From: Phycicoccus sp. HDW14
GTDB lineage: Bacteria; Actinomycetota; Actinomycetes; Actinomycetales; Dermatophilaceae
DNA: 64,000 bases
Assembly: GCF_011383005.1 (NCBI RefSeq)
Contig: NZ_CP049935.1
Location: forward strand, 2,542,001-2,606,000
Direction: 5' to 3'
The first letter of the stretch is position 1. Each line of letters begins with the position of its first letter. The position numbers were made by a program, and so were the translations under genes. The notes beneath the pieces are model-generated. The model did not search any database. It worked only from the letters and a program-made list of their open reading frames with translations, and was not told the DNA's origin. Shown here piece after piece: positions 9,156-17,276 of the stretch.

Positions 9156-10222
9156 GTGTTCGGAAGCTTCCGAACGGTCGGTTCCGGGCGAAGCTGAAGA
9201 GTGGGCGGGTCGACGTCGCGAGCCGGGTGTTCGACACGCAGCGCGAGGCCAGGGCGTGGTTGTCGCGCGAGCGCGCTGCTCTGGACGGCGGGGTCGACCC
9301 TCGCGCGGGCCGGGAGCGGGTTCGATCCTTAATGCACCGCTGGCTGGCGGTGCGACGGACGACGGTTGCGGCCAAGACCTACCGGGCGGACCTCGACGTG
9401 CTGAGGTTGAGCCCGACGAGCCTCCTGGCGGTCCACGCCTCTGCGGTGTCTGGCCGCGAGGTGGCTCGGGCGTTCGAGCAGCTGCTGGCCGCCGGGATGG
9501 CGGAGAGCTCGGTGGTCCGCTACCGGGCGAGCCTGTCGTCGTTCTTTGCCTGGTGCGTCCGCGAGAAGGTCATCCTGACCAATCCCGTTCTCGGTGTCCG
9601 GGTGCCGAAGCAGTCTCGGGAGGTCGACGAGATGGACCCGTTCACCGAGGCCGAGGTCGAGGTGGTGCACGCGCAGTGGGCCGAGCGGTCGCCGCACCTG
9701 GCGGACGTTCTGCTCGTGCTGTGCTGGACGGGGTTGCGGTGGGCGGAGGCGCGGGCGATGCGCGTCGAGGACGTCATGCAGGTGCCGACTCCTGGCCTGC
9801 TCGTGCGCCGATCCCAGCCGGAGGGTCAGACGGTGAAGGCGACGAAGGGCAGGAGGACGCGTCGGGTGCCGCTGGCCGACCGGGTCCTGCCGATCGTCCT
9901 CCGGTTCAGTGAGGGCAAGGAGCCGGGCGAGCTGCTGTTCACCTCGGCCGGCGGCGCCCGCCTGCACCGCACCTCGGTCCTGCGCTCGGTGCAGTGGTCG
10001 ACGACCGGTCACGGCCGGAGGATCCACGACCTGCGGCACACGGCGGCGTGCCTCTGGCTGGCCCGCGGGGTCGACCCGGGAACGGTCCAGGCGTGGATGG
10101 GTCACGAGTCGATCGCGACGACGAACCGGTACCTCCACTTCCTCGGCACCGGAGCCGACCTGGCGGGGCTGGACCGCCTGAATGCGACATCGGGGGCACC
10201 AGGGGGGCACGAAAGGGGGTGA
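9152..10222 (+). CDS. int: Tyrosine site-specific integrase of the element
   Basis: The protein has 356 aa and starts at GTG 9152 (GTGA overlap with xis). A short N-terminal arm-binding region (VSVRKLPNGRFRAKLKSG) is followed by a core-binding SAM-like domain (~60-160) and a catalytic domain with Arg in CWTGLRWAEARAM, HDLRHTAA (HxxR), GHESIATTNRY with the nucleophilic Tyr. All catalytic residues are present. The gene ends 70 bp from the 44-bp att core in tRNA-Ala, the usual location for an integrase acting on its own att. The last codons overlap the putative arm sites at 10192 and 10203. Confidence 0.92.
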   Translation: MSVRKLPNGRFRAKLKSGRVDVASRVFDTQREARAWLSRERAALDGGVDPRAGRERVRSLMHRWLAVRRTTVAAKTYRADLDVLRLSPTSLLAVHASAVSGREVARAFEQLLAAGMAESSVVRYRASLSSFFAWCVREKVILTNPVLGVRVPKQSREVDEMDPFTEAEVEVVHAQWAERSPHLADVLLVLCWTGLRWAEARAMRVEDVMQVPTPGLLVRRSQPEGQTVKATKGRRTRRVPLADRVLPIVLRFSEGKEPGELLFTSAGGARLHRTSVLRSVQWSTTGHGRRIHDLRHTAACLWLARGVDPGTVQAWMGHESIATTNRYLHFLGTGADLAGLDRLNATSGAPGGHERG

Positions 10223-10241
10223 GCGGTGAATGACAACGAGA

Positions 10242-10286
10242 GAACCCCGCCCGGGCCGGCACGAACGTGCAGGTCGGACGGGGTTC
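10242..10286. terminator. Hairpin between int and tRNA-Ala
   Basis: GAACCCCG (10242-10249) pairs with CGGGGTTC (10279-10286), with an inner GCAC/GTGC hairpin. It lies between the convergent int and tRNA-Ala and probably ends both, replacing the tRNA terminator left behind at 2900-2948. Confidence 0.6.
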
Positions 10287-10292
10287 CCATCG

Positions 10293-10336
10293 GGTGGAGC
10301 TGAGGGGATTCGAACCCCTGGCCTTCTCATTGCGAA
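10293..10336. other. Right attachment site (attR), 44 bp, inside tRNA-Ala
   Basis: It is identical to 2948-2991. This copy is continuous with the 5' half of tRNA-Ala, so the element brought its own copy of the tRNA 3' part and kept the gene functional. Confidence 0.9.
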
Positions 10337-10367
10337 CGAGACGCGCTACCAACTGCGCCACAGCCCC
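10295..10367 (-). tRNA. tRNA-Ala (anticodon CGC)
   Basis: The gene is 73 nt on the minus strand, without an encoded CCA. The acceptor stem GGGGCTG pairs with CAGCTCC and the discriminator is A. The anticodon loop TTCGCAA sits in a 5-bp stem and gives CGC, reading GCG. The T-arm GGTTCGAATCC is standard. A -10-like TTATCG lies about 15 bases upstream on the minus strand. The gene is the integration target of the element. Confidence 0.95.
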
Positions 10368-10528
10368 GAGTGCGGGAGAAACGATAACACCAGCGCGACC
10401 CCCGTCCGAAACCGACCGGGAGGCACCGGGCCCCGGCCCGAGGCGCCCGCCCATCCGCGCAGGTCACCCGCCCGGTCCCGGCCGGGCGCGTGGGCTGCGG
10501 CGTCGGCGCCACCCCCTAGAGTCGGGCC

Positions 10529-11812
10529 ATGCGACTGCGACTGCCCGCCTCCCTCCGCCCCACCGGGAGGCCCGTCCACGTGCCGGCTGCGGCGGGTCCC
10601 GAGTCGCTCCCCGCGGACGACCCGCGCCGCCCGCCGGAGTGGTCGGTGCCGCGCGGGGTGCGCACCGCGAGCGAGTGGGCCTGGCGGTTCATCGTCATCG
10701 CCGTCGCGCTCGTCGCCGTCCTCTACCTGACCAGCCTCCTGTCCGAGGTGGTCATCCCGATCCTCGTCGCGCTGCTGCTGTCGGCCCTGCTGCACCCCAT
10801 CTACGACCGACTGGCCCGGATCATGCCCAACGGTGCGGCGGCCGGCATCACGGTCCTCGGCACCATCGGCGTCGTCGTCGGGATGCTCTCGTTCGTCGGC
10901 TCGCAGCTGACCAGCCAGCTGGGCGACATCACGACCAAGGTCACCGACGGCATCGAGCAGATCCGGCAGTGGGTCCAGTCGAGCTTCGGCATCACCGACA
11001 CCCAGATCACCGACTACCTCGGCAAGGCCCGCGACGCCCTCAGCTCCGGCGGGCTCACCGACTCCCTCGCCGCCGCCGGGCTCACCGCCGGGCACCTCGT
11101 CGCGGGGTTCTTCCTCGCCCTCTTCTCCCTCTTCTTCTTCCTCTACGACGGCCCGTCGATCTGGGCCTGGGCGGTGCGCCTCTTCCCGCGCGGCGCCCGC
11201 GAGAAGGTGCACTCATCGGGCCTCATCGCCTGGGGCCAGCTCGCGGCGTTCACCCGGGCCACCGTGCTCGTCGCGGCGGTCGACGCCACCGGCATCGGCG
11301 TCGGCGCGGCCATCCTCGGGGTGCCGTTCGCGTCCGGCATCGCCCTGCTCGTCTTCTTCGGCGCCTTCATCCCGATCGTCGGCGCGGCGGTCTCCGGCGG
11401 TGTCGCCGTGCTGCTCGCCCTCGTCGCGCTCGGGCCGGTCAAGGCGCTCATCATGCTCGGCGTCGTCATCGGCGTCCAGCAGATGGAGAGCCACCTGCTG
11501 CAGCCCTTCCTCATCGGCCGGGCGATGCGCCTGCACCCGCTGGCCGTCATCCTCGCCATCGCCGCCGGCCTCATCCTCGCCGGCATCATCGGCGGCCTCA
11601 TCGCGGTGCCGACCATCGCCGTCCTCAACGCCGTCGGCCACCACCTGCTCGACTCTCCGGACGATGCCCCGCCGGGCGAGGACGACGACGGACCCGACGT
11701 CGACGAGGTCCTCTCCCCCGCGCAGGAGGCGCGCGCCCACGAGAGCGCCGCCGAGGACTCCCCCGACTCCCCGATCGTCCCCGAGGTCCCGGACGCCCCC
11801 GAGCGCGGCTGA
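10529..11812 (+). CDS. AI-2E family (PerM/TqsA-like) membrane permease
   Basis: The 427-aa protein has a basic, proline-rich N-terminus (~45 aa), two close membrane helices (WRFIVIAVALVAVLYLTSLL and VIPILVALLLSALLHPIYDR), a soluble segment (~130-185) and about five C-terminal helices, ending in an acidic hydrophilic tail (~375-427, rich in D/E/P). The GVPFASGIALLVFFGAFIPIVG segment is a family hallmark. Members export small molecules or act in Na+/H+ exchange; the substrate here is unknown. It converges with the leftward gene at 11941, with a long palindrome between them. Confidence 0.85.
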   Translation: MRLRLPASLRPTGRPVHVPAAAGPESLPADDPRRPPEWSVPRGVRTASEWAWRFIVIAVALVAVLYLTSLLSEVVIPILVALLLSALLHPIYDRLARIMPNGAAAGITVLGTIGVVVGMLSFVGSQLTSQLGDITTKVTDGIEQIRQWVQSSFGITDTQITDYLGKARDALSSGGLTDSLAAAGLTAGHLVAGFFLALFSLFFFLYDGPSIWAWAVRLFPRGAREKVHSSGLIAWGQLAAFTRATVLVAAVDATGIGVGAAILGVPFASGIALLVFFGAFIPIVGAAVSGGVAVLLALVALGPVKALIMLGVVIGVQQMESHLLQPFLIGRAMRLHPLAVILAIAAGLILAGIIGGLIAVPTIAVLNAVGHHLLDSPDDAPPGEDDDGPDVDEVLSPAQEARAHESAAEDSPDSPIVPEVPDAPERG

Positions 11813-11829
11813 GCCGGCGCCGCGTCGCG

Positions 11830-11879
11830 GGCTACGGCGCGGTACTCGTCGTGATCACGACGAGTACCGCGGGGTAGCC
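11830..11879. terminator. 50-nt near-perfect palindrome between convergent genes
   Basis: A perfect 34-bp palindrome (11838-11871, centre GATC at 11853-11856) has no loop bases and is extended by GGCTAC/GTAGCC (11830-11835 with 11874-11879) across two mismatched pairs. It lies between two stop codons and most likely terminates in both directions. Such a loop-free palindrome could also extrude a cruciform. Confidence 0.65.
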
Positions 11880-11940
11880 GGCACGGGTGGGTACGACGGG
11901 CGTCGTCGGGATATGCGGCGACGGGTGGAGCGCGGGCGGC

Positions 11941-12929
11941 TCAGGCGCCGGCGACGCGTCGCTCGTCGAGGTCGTCCTCGCGCGAGCGCAGGCCCTCGAC
12001 GGGCACCGGGTCCGGCGTGACGGCGGCCGGGGCGACCTCGGGCCGCTCGGCCTTGGCCTTCATCGTGTAGGTCGGGCGCGGGACGGGCACCGGCTCCCAG
12101 GTGAGCGGGATGTCGTCCTCGTCGACGAGGTGGACGTACTCGATGACCGGCTCCGGCTCCGGAGCGACCGGGGCCGCGGCAACGACCTCCACGGTCTCCA
12201 CGGTCTCCACGACCTCGGCGGGCTCGACCGCGACAGGGGCCTGGGCGGCCGGCTCGGTGGCCGCGACGGGCTCCTCGACGGCCGGCTCGGTGACCTCGGC
12301 GACGACGGTGGACGACGCGGCGGCGGCCGGACGGGCGACGGGGCGACGCACCGACGGGGCGGCGGGCGCGCTGGCCCGGCGACGGGCCTCCTCGCGGGCG
12401 CGGCGGCGACGGGCGGCCGCGGCCGAGCGCTCGGAGCGCACGCCGGCGCGGACCCACGCGAGGGCGAGGACGAGGGCACCGAACGCGACGGCGGGGGCCC
12501 AGGGCACGAGCACGGAGAACGCGGCGAGCGCCCCGGTGACCACGAGCGCGAGGAGGGTGGTCAGCAGGACCAGTCCCCGCGTCCGACGGGCCGACCCCGA
12601 GCGGGCGGCCGGGGTGCGGCGCGCGGCGGGGCGCTCGACGGGCACGGACACGGTTCGCGGAGCTCCCACCTCGGCGGCGACGGCACGCTTGACGACGACC
12701 TGCGGGCGGGCCGAGCGGGCCGGGTGCACGGACCACGACCGGGGGCCGGGTCGGAGAGGTCCGTGCGCGGGATCGTGGCGCGGCGCTCGAGGACACGCAT
12801 GGCGGCGCTGAACTGCTCGACCGAGCGAGCGGTCGCCAGGTGGTCCCGCCGGCGGATCCAGTACTGCACGAAATAGGCAGCCCAGACCCCGAGGAGGACG
12901 AGGAAGATCAGGCTCGACGGGGACCGCAC
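11941..12929 (-). CDS. Conserved actinobacterial membrane protein of unknown function, one frameshift
   Basis: The protein is about 329 aa when restored, from GTG 12929. An N-terminal membrane helix (LIFLVLLGVWAAYFVQYW) is followed by a charged stretch (RRRDHLATARSVEQFSAAMR), two adjacent helices (LVLLTTLLALVVTGALAAF; WAPAVAFGALVLALAWV), a basic stretch and a long Ala/Val/Glu/Pro-rich tail ending in acidic residues. The frame breaks in the run at 12741-12745 (G5 on +); one extra base joins LSDPAP to RSWSVHPARSARPQVVVKRA. It ends the Mo-cofactor operon, 19 bp after the GNAT gene. Function not recognised. Confidence 0.7.
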
Positions 12930-12948
12930 GGTCCGACGGTAGGCGTGC

Positions 12949-13680
12949 TCAGCTTCCGGGTCCCGCACCCGCGTCGGTGTGTCGCGCAAGTGACTCGTGT
13001 GACGACTGTGCTTCGGCGGTGATCCGGGTCAGCCGGTGGAGCATCGTCTCGCCGGCGAGGTCCTCGACGGTCAGCGCGAACGAGAGGTGGTCGCGCCACG
13101 CGCCGTCGATGTGCAGGTAGTGCGGCCGGCTCCCCTCGGAGCGGAACCCGAGCTTGCGCACGACGGCGATGCTCGCGGTGTTCTCGGGCCGGATGTTGAT
13201 CTCCATGCGGTGCAGGCCGACCCGCCCGAAGAGGTGGTCCCCGACGAGGGCGACCCCGGTGGGCACGACCATCTGCCCGGCGAGCGAGCGGCTCACCCAG
13301 TAGCCGGCGTAGCAGGAGCGGAACGACCCCAGGACGATGGTGCCGACGTTCACCTGGCCGACCAGCCGGCCGCCCGACTCCACCGCCAGCGGCAGGGCCC
13401 GGGCGGCCGCCCCCTCGGCGTCGTACTGGTGGACGAGGTCGTCGAAGGTGCGCCCCGGTGCGTCCGGCTCGGGCGAGGTGGCGTCCCACGGCTCGAGCCA
13501 CTCGGCGTTGGCGCGGCGGACGGACTGGAAGGTCGGGCCGTCGGCGGCGGTGAGCGGGCGCAGGGAGATGGCGGTGCCGACCGGCGTCGTGCCGGTCAGG
13601 TGCAGCGGCCAGACCCAGCCGGGCGGTGTCTCGGCCTCGGCGGGCCGGTGCGCGCCGCCGCCGACGAACCGGCGCCACAT
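12949..13680 (-). CDS. RimJ/RimL-type GNAT N-acetyltransferase
   Basis: The 243-aa GNAT protein has ISLRPLTAADGPTFQSVR at the N-terminal beta strand, LVGQVNVGTIV, AGYWVSRSLAGQ (motif A region), and IRPENTASIAVVRKLGFRSEG, the RimJ/RimL hallmark for acetyl-CoA binding. It probably acetylates the N-terminus of a ribosomal or other protein. Its ATG 13680 overlaps the corrected moaB stop as TGATG, which supports the moaB repair and implies coupling. Confidence 0.87.
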   Translation of the reverse strand: MWRRFVGGGAHRPAEAETPPGWVWPLHLTGTTPVGTAISLRPLTAADGPTFQSVRRANAEWLEPWDATSPEPDAPGRTFDDLVHQYDAEGAAARALPLAVESGGRLVGQVNVGTIVLGSFRSCYAGYWVSRSLAGQMVVPTGVALVGDHLFGRVGLHRMEINIRPENTASIAVVRKLGFRSEGSRPHYLHIDGAWRDHLSFALTVEDLAGETMLHRLTRITAEAQSSHESLARHTDAGAGPGS

Positions 13681-14176
13681 CAGTGGTCACCCCGCGCACC
13701 TGGTCGAGCGCGTGCGGCAGCACGTCGGCGAGCACCGCGAGGGCGTCCTTGACCCCGCCCGAGGAGCCCGGCAGGTTGACGACGAGGGTGCGACCGGCGA
13801 GACCGGCGAGGCCGCGCGAGAGCACCGCGGTGGGCACGCCCTGCGCGACGCCGCGCGCCCGGATCGCCTCGGCGAGACCCGGGACCTCGCGCTCGAGCAG
13901 TGGACGGGTGGCCTCGGGCGTCCCGTCGGTGGGCGTCAGCCCGGTGCCGCCGGTGGTGAGCAGCAGGTCCGGACCGGCGGCCAGCGCCGCGGCCAGGGCC
14001 TCGCCGACGGCCGGCCCGTCCGGCACGACGACGGGCTCGTCGACCGTGCAGCCCCAGCCGCGCAGCGTCCCGACGATGAGTGCCCCACCGCGGTCGGGGT
14101 AGACGCCCCCGGCCGCGCGGGTCGAGCAGGTGACGACCGCGGCCCGGCGCCCGGAGAGATCGGGGGCGGTGCTCAT
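13680..14176 (-). CDS. moaB: MoaB/MogA-like molybdopterin adenylyltransferase, frameshift at the last codons
   Basis: The protein is about 165 aa when restored. The MoCF-biosynthesis domain shows VTCSTRAAGGVYPDRGG, LLTTGGTGLTPTDGTPEAT (the molybdopterin-binding TGGTG loop) and LVVNLPGSSGGVKDAL. It activates molybdopterin by adenylylation before Mo insertion. The frame as read has no stop at the expected end; one extra base in the run 13690-13693 (C4 on +) gives an ending in RGGDH followed by TGA 13682-13680, overlapping the next ATG. The start ATG 14176 overlaps the moaC stop (ATGA). Confidence 0.88.
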
Positions 14177-14667
14177 CCCTCCTCCACCCAGTCGCCCGAG
14201 CGTCCACCGGACTTCGCGGTGACCCGGACGTCGGTGATGCGGGCGTGCTTGTCGACGGCCTTGACCATGTCGACGAGCGCGAGGGCCCCGACGGCGACGG
14301 CGGTCAGCGCCTCCATCTCGATGCCGGTGCGGTCGGCGGTGCGCACCTCGGCGCGCAGGTCGACGCCGTCGTCGGCGACCTCGAGGTCGACCTCGACGGC
14401 GTGCACGGCGACGGGGTGCGCGAGGGGCACGAGCTCGGGGGTGCGCTTGACGGCCTGGATGCCGGCGATCCGGGCGACGGCCAGCGCGTCGCCCTTGGGC
14501 ACCGTGCGGTCGCGCAGCGCGGCGACGGCGGCCTCCGACAGCAGGACGCGACCGCGCGCCTCGGCCCGGCGCGCGGTGACGGCCTTGGCCGAGACGTCGA
14601 CCATGTGGGCCGTGCCGTCGGCGCGGACGTGGGTCAGCCCGGGCACCGGGGCGGGGAGGTCAGCCAC
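14173..14667 (-). CDS. moaC: Cyclic pyranopterin monophosphate synthase
   Basis: The protein has 164 aa from GTG 14667. Family motifs are THVRADGTAHMVDVSAKAVT at the start, KGDALAVARIAGIQAVKRT, LVPLAHPV and the catalytic-site segment TGIEMEALTAVAVGALALVDMVKAVDK. It converts the MoaA product to cyclic pyranopterin monophosphate in Mo cofactor synthesis. GTG overlaps the moeA stop by 8 bases, and the stop overlaps moaB, so all three are coupled. No moaA, moaD or moaE is in the window. Confidence 0.93.
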   Translation of the reverse strand: MADLPAPVPGLTHVRADGTAHMVDVSAKAVTARRAEARGRVLLSEAAVAALRDRTVPKGDALAVARIAGIQAVKRTPELVPLAHPVAVHAVEVDLEVADDGVDLRAEVRTADRTGIEMEALTAVAVGALALVDMVKAVDKHARITDVRVTAKSGGRSGDWVEEG

Positions 14668-15880
14668 AGCCCCGATGATGCCCCAGGAGCGGGAGGCAGA
14701 GCACGCTGTCACCCGGTGCGACCTCGGCGACGTCCGCCGGCACCACGGCGAGGGCGGTCGCGCCGGCCAGGGCGCCGAGGACGTGCGACCGCTGCCCGCC
14801 CGACGGGCGGACCGTGCCGCCCTCCTCGACGACGCGGGTCATCTCGGTGCGTCCGGGGGCGGTCGGCCACCAGGCTCCGGCCACGGACTCGAAGCGGCCG
14901 TCGGCGTCGGGGTCGAGGCCGGCCATCCGGCGCAGGGCCGGGAGGACGAAGACGTGGAAGGAGACGTAGGAGCTGACCGGGTTGCCCGGCAGGGTCACCA
15001 AAGGCAGCCGCGAGGCACCGACCGCCCCGCAGCCCTGGGGCATCCCCGGGCGCATCGCGACCTTGACGAACTCGACGCCGCCGTCGGCCGTGAGCACCTC
15101 CTTGACGGTGTCGTAGACGCCCATCGAGACGCCACCGCTCGTGATGACGAGGTCGGGGTCGCCGTCGGGGGCGGCGAGGAAGGCGCGCACGACGTCGGCG
15201 TCGTCGCGCAGGTGCACCCCGGCCGCGACCTCGGCCCCCGCGGCCTCGACGAGCGCGCGGAGCATGAGGTGGTTGCTGTCGACGATCTGGCCGTGCTCGA
15301 GGGTCGAGCCGACCGGGACCAGCTCGTCGCCGGTGGAGACGACGGTGACCCGCGGACGCCTGTGCACGACGAGCTCGGCGACGTTCGACGCCGCCGCGAG
15401 ACCCACGTGACCGGGCCCCACCCGCGTGCCGGCGGCGATGACGACGGTGCCGGCGCGCACGTCGTCGCCGCGGTGGCGCAGGTGGGCACCGACGTCGGGG
15501 GCGACCCGGACGGCCACCTGCTCGGCCCCGCCGTCGGTGTGCTCGACGGGGACGACGGCGTCGCAGCCGTCGGGCAGCGGTGCGCCGGTCATGATCCGCA
15601 GCGTGTGGCCCGGGGCCAGGACGTGGCGCGTCGTGTCGCCGGCGGCGACGTCGCCGTCGACCGGCAGGACCACCGGCGCCTCGTCGCTCGCGCCGGCCAG
15701 GTCGGCGGCCCGCACCGCGTACCCGTCCATCGCCGAGTTGTCGAAGCCGGGCAGGTCGACGACGGCGGTGACGTCGTCGGCGAGCACCCGGCCCAGGGCC
15801 TCGCCGACCGGGATTCGTTCCGAGGGAAGGGGACCCACGAGGGCGAGGACGGCCGCCCGGTGCTCGTCGACGGTGCGCAT
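14660..15880 (-). CDS. moeA: Molybdopterin molybdenumtransferase
   Basis: The 406-aa protein has the MoeA domain order: N-terminal DLPGFDNSAMDGYAVRAADL, IMTGAPLPDGCDAVVPVE, STGDELVPVGSTLEHGQIVDSN, TSGGVSMGVYDTVKEVL (MoCF domain), LPGNPVSSYVSFHVFVLP, and a C-terminal beta domain. It inserts molybdate into adenylylated molybdopterin. The start ATG 15880 overlaps the UGPase stop (TGATG), so a sugar-nucleotide gene heads a cofactor operon. A molybdoenzyme that could use the product is encoded at 62620-63840. Confidence 0.95.
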   Translation of the reverse strand: MRTVDEHRAAVLALVGPLPSERIPVGEALGRVLADDVTAVVDLPGFDNSAMDGYAVRAADLAGASDEAPVVLPVDGDVAAGDTTRHVLAPGHTLRIMTGAPLPDGCDAVVPVEHTDGGAEQVAVRVAPDVGAHLRHRGDDVRAGTVVIAAGTRVGPGHVGLAAASNVAELVVHRRPRVTVVSTGDELVPVGSTLEHGQIVDSNHLMLRALVEAAGAEVAAGVHLRDDADVVRAFLAAPDGDPDLVITSGGVSMGVYDTVKEVLTADGGVEFVKVAMRPGMPQGCGAVGASRLPLVTLPGNPVSSYVSFHVFVLPALRRMAGLDPDADGRFESVAGAWWPTAPGRTEMTRVVEEGGTVRPSGGQRSHVLGALAGATALAVVPADVAEVAPGDSVLCLPLLGHHRGCG

Positions 15881-17262
15881 CAGGACCCATCCTCCAGCCG
15901 CGTGCCGTCGGGGAGGGTGCGTGGCTCCCCCGTCAGGTGCACGTCGCCGACACACACGACGTCGGCGCCGAAGGTGACGTCGGCCTCGACGCGCAGGCTC
16001 GTGCAGTCGCGCAACGACGGTGCGCCGTGCGGGAACCGGGCCTCGAAGCCGTCGAGCAGCCGGTACTCCGGTCCGAGGTCGACGTACGGCTCGGGCCGGT
16101 CGGTCGTGGCCTCGACCCGCCCGTCGTCGGTGACCCGGTAGAGGTCGCTGCGCAGGAGGAGCAGCTCGTTGGTGGTCTTGACCGGGCGGAAGCGGCTGCG
16201 CGGCACCGCGATCGCCCGGGCGCCGTCGAAGAGCTCGACGGCGGCCCCCATCGCCGACTCGATCTGGACGACCGGGGTGGAGTCGGGGTCGACGGGGTCG
16301 ACGGTCTTGCGGTTGACGATGATCGGCAGCCCGAGGACGCCGTCGTGCTCGTCGAGCCGCGCGGCGAGCACGTCGAGGTCGACCCAGAGGTTGTTCGTGT
16401 GGAACCACCGGTGCCGCTCGAGGTCCTGGAAGTGCCCCTCCTCGCCGGGCACGACCATCGCCGAGTCGCGCAGCACGAGCCGGCCGTCGGAGCGGCGCAC
16501 GACGAGCTGGCCGCCCTTGCGGTCGTTGACGGTGCGGGCGCTGACCTCGGCGACGTACGGGATGCCCTCGGCGGCCATCCACGCAGGGACCGCGCCGTCG
16601 CAGGTCGCCCCGAGGTTGTCGGCGTTGGAGAGGAAGAGGTACCGGTACCCGCGCTCGCGCAGCGCGTCGAGCAGCCCGGTCGTGCGCAGCGCGACGTAGA
16701 CGTCGCCGTGCCCCGGCGGGCACCACTCGAGCTCGGGGTCGGCGGGGTGCTCGACGGGGAAGAGGTCGTCGGCGCGCAGCTTCGGCTCCTTGCTCTGCAG
16801 GAAGTCCAGCGGCAGGCCGTCGAGCTCGATGCCGGGATGGCGGCCGAGGATCGCGAGCGAGGCGTCGCGGGTGCGGAAGGAGTCCATGAGCAGCAGCGGC
16901 ACGGCGACGTCGTGCTCGGCGCGCAGCGCGAGGACCTGCTCGGCGATGACGTCGAGGAAGGTGCGTCCCTCGCGGACCTCGAGCGCCGACTTCGGGCCCT
17001 GTACGCCCATGCTCGTGCCGAGGCCGCCGTTGAGCTTGACGACGACGGTCCGGCCGAGGGCCTCGCGCACGGCGTCCTCCGGCGGTCGCACGTCGTCGAG
17101 GGAGGGCGGGTCGGTGAGCGGCTCGACGGTGTCCTCGGGGATGGTGCCGGTGACGTCGGCCGCGAGCTGGTCGTGGAAGTGCGCGAAGACGCGGATGGCG
17201 AGGTCGTCGACGCCGGCCTCCCGCATCCGGTCCGTGGCCGCACGCAGGGCGTCGCTCGTCAT
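15880..17262 (-). CDS. UTP-glucose-1-phosphate uridylyltransferase, eukaryotic-type (UDPGP family)
   Basis: The 460-aa protein has VVVKLNGGLGTSMGVQGPKS, the nucleotide-binding signature of UDPGP-family enzymes, then LDFLQSKEPKLR, WCPPGHGDVYVAL, YLFLSNADNLGAT and a C-terminal beta-helix-like region. It makes UDP-glucose for polysaccharide and glycolipid synthesis. This family differs from bacterial GalU. The gene starts 14 bp from the divergent fthC, so the promoters must overlap; it is the first gene of the leftward operon. Confidence 0.92.
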   Translation of the reverse strand: MTSDALRAATDRMREAGVDDLAIRVFAHFHDQLAADVTGTIPEDTVEPLTDPPSLDDVRPPEDAVREALGRTVVVKLNGGLGTSMGVQGPKSALEVREGRTFLDVIAEQVLALRAEHDVAVPLLLMDSFRTRDASLAILGRHPGIELDGLPLDFLQSKEPKLRADDLFPVEHPADPELEWCPPGHGDVYVALRTTGLLDALRERGYRYLFLSNADNLGATCDGAVPAWMAAEGIPYVAEVSARTVNDRKGGQLVVRRSDGRLVLRDSAMVVPGEEGHFQDLERHRWFHTNNLWVDLDVLAARLDEHDGVLGLPIIVNRKTVDPVDPDSTPVVQIESAMGAAVELFDGARAIAVPRSRFRPVKTTNELLLLRSDLYRVTDDGRVEATTDRPEPYVDLGPEYRLLDGFEARFPHGAPSLRDCTSLRVEADVTFGADVVCVGDVHLTGEPRTLPDGTRLEDGS

Positions 17263-17276
17263 GGCGCCACCCTACG

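Larger units (their letters stand above)
2948..10336. mobile_element. Integrated AICE-like element (repSA-xis-int) in tRNA-Ala, apparently without transfer genes
   Basis: A 44-bp direct repeat bounds the 7.4-kb element. Contents from left to right are an empty left arm, an IS481-family insertion, an MFS transporter, and a tightly coupled repSA-xis-int module with int next to the right att. That module order matches actinomycete integrative and conjugative elements such as pSAM2 (family knowledge). No FtsK/TraB-like translocase, KorSA/GntR regulator, Pra or NUDIX gene is seen, so self-transfer looks lost or never present. The MFS segment has less GC-biased codons than its neighbours, in keeping with acquired cargo. 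Confidence 0.85.

Noticed and set aside
13337..16141. Very long open frames opposite moeA and UGPase
   Set aside because: They are antisense shadows of high-GC genes with conserved motifs on the minus strand; the same holds for long frames opposite acylase, large helicase, lysX and ppsA.
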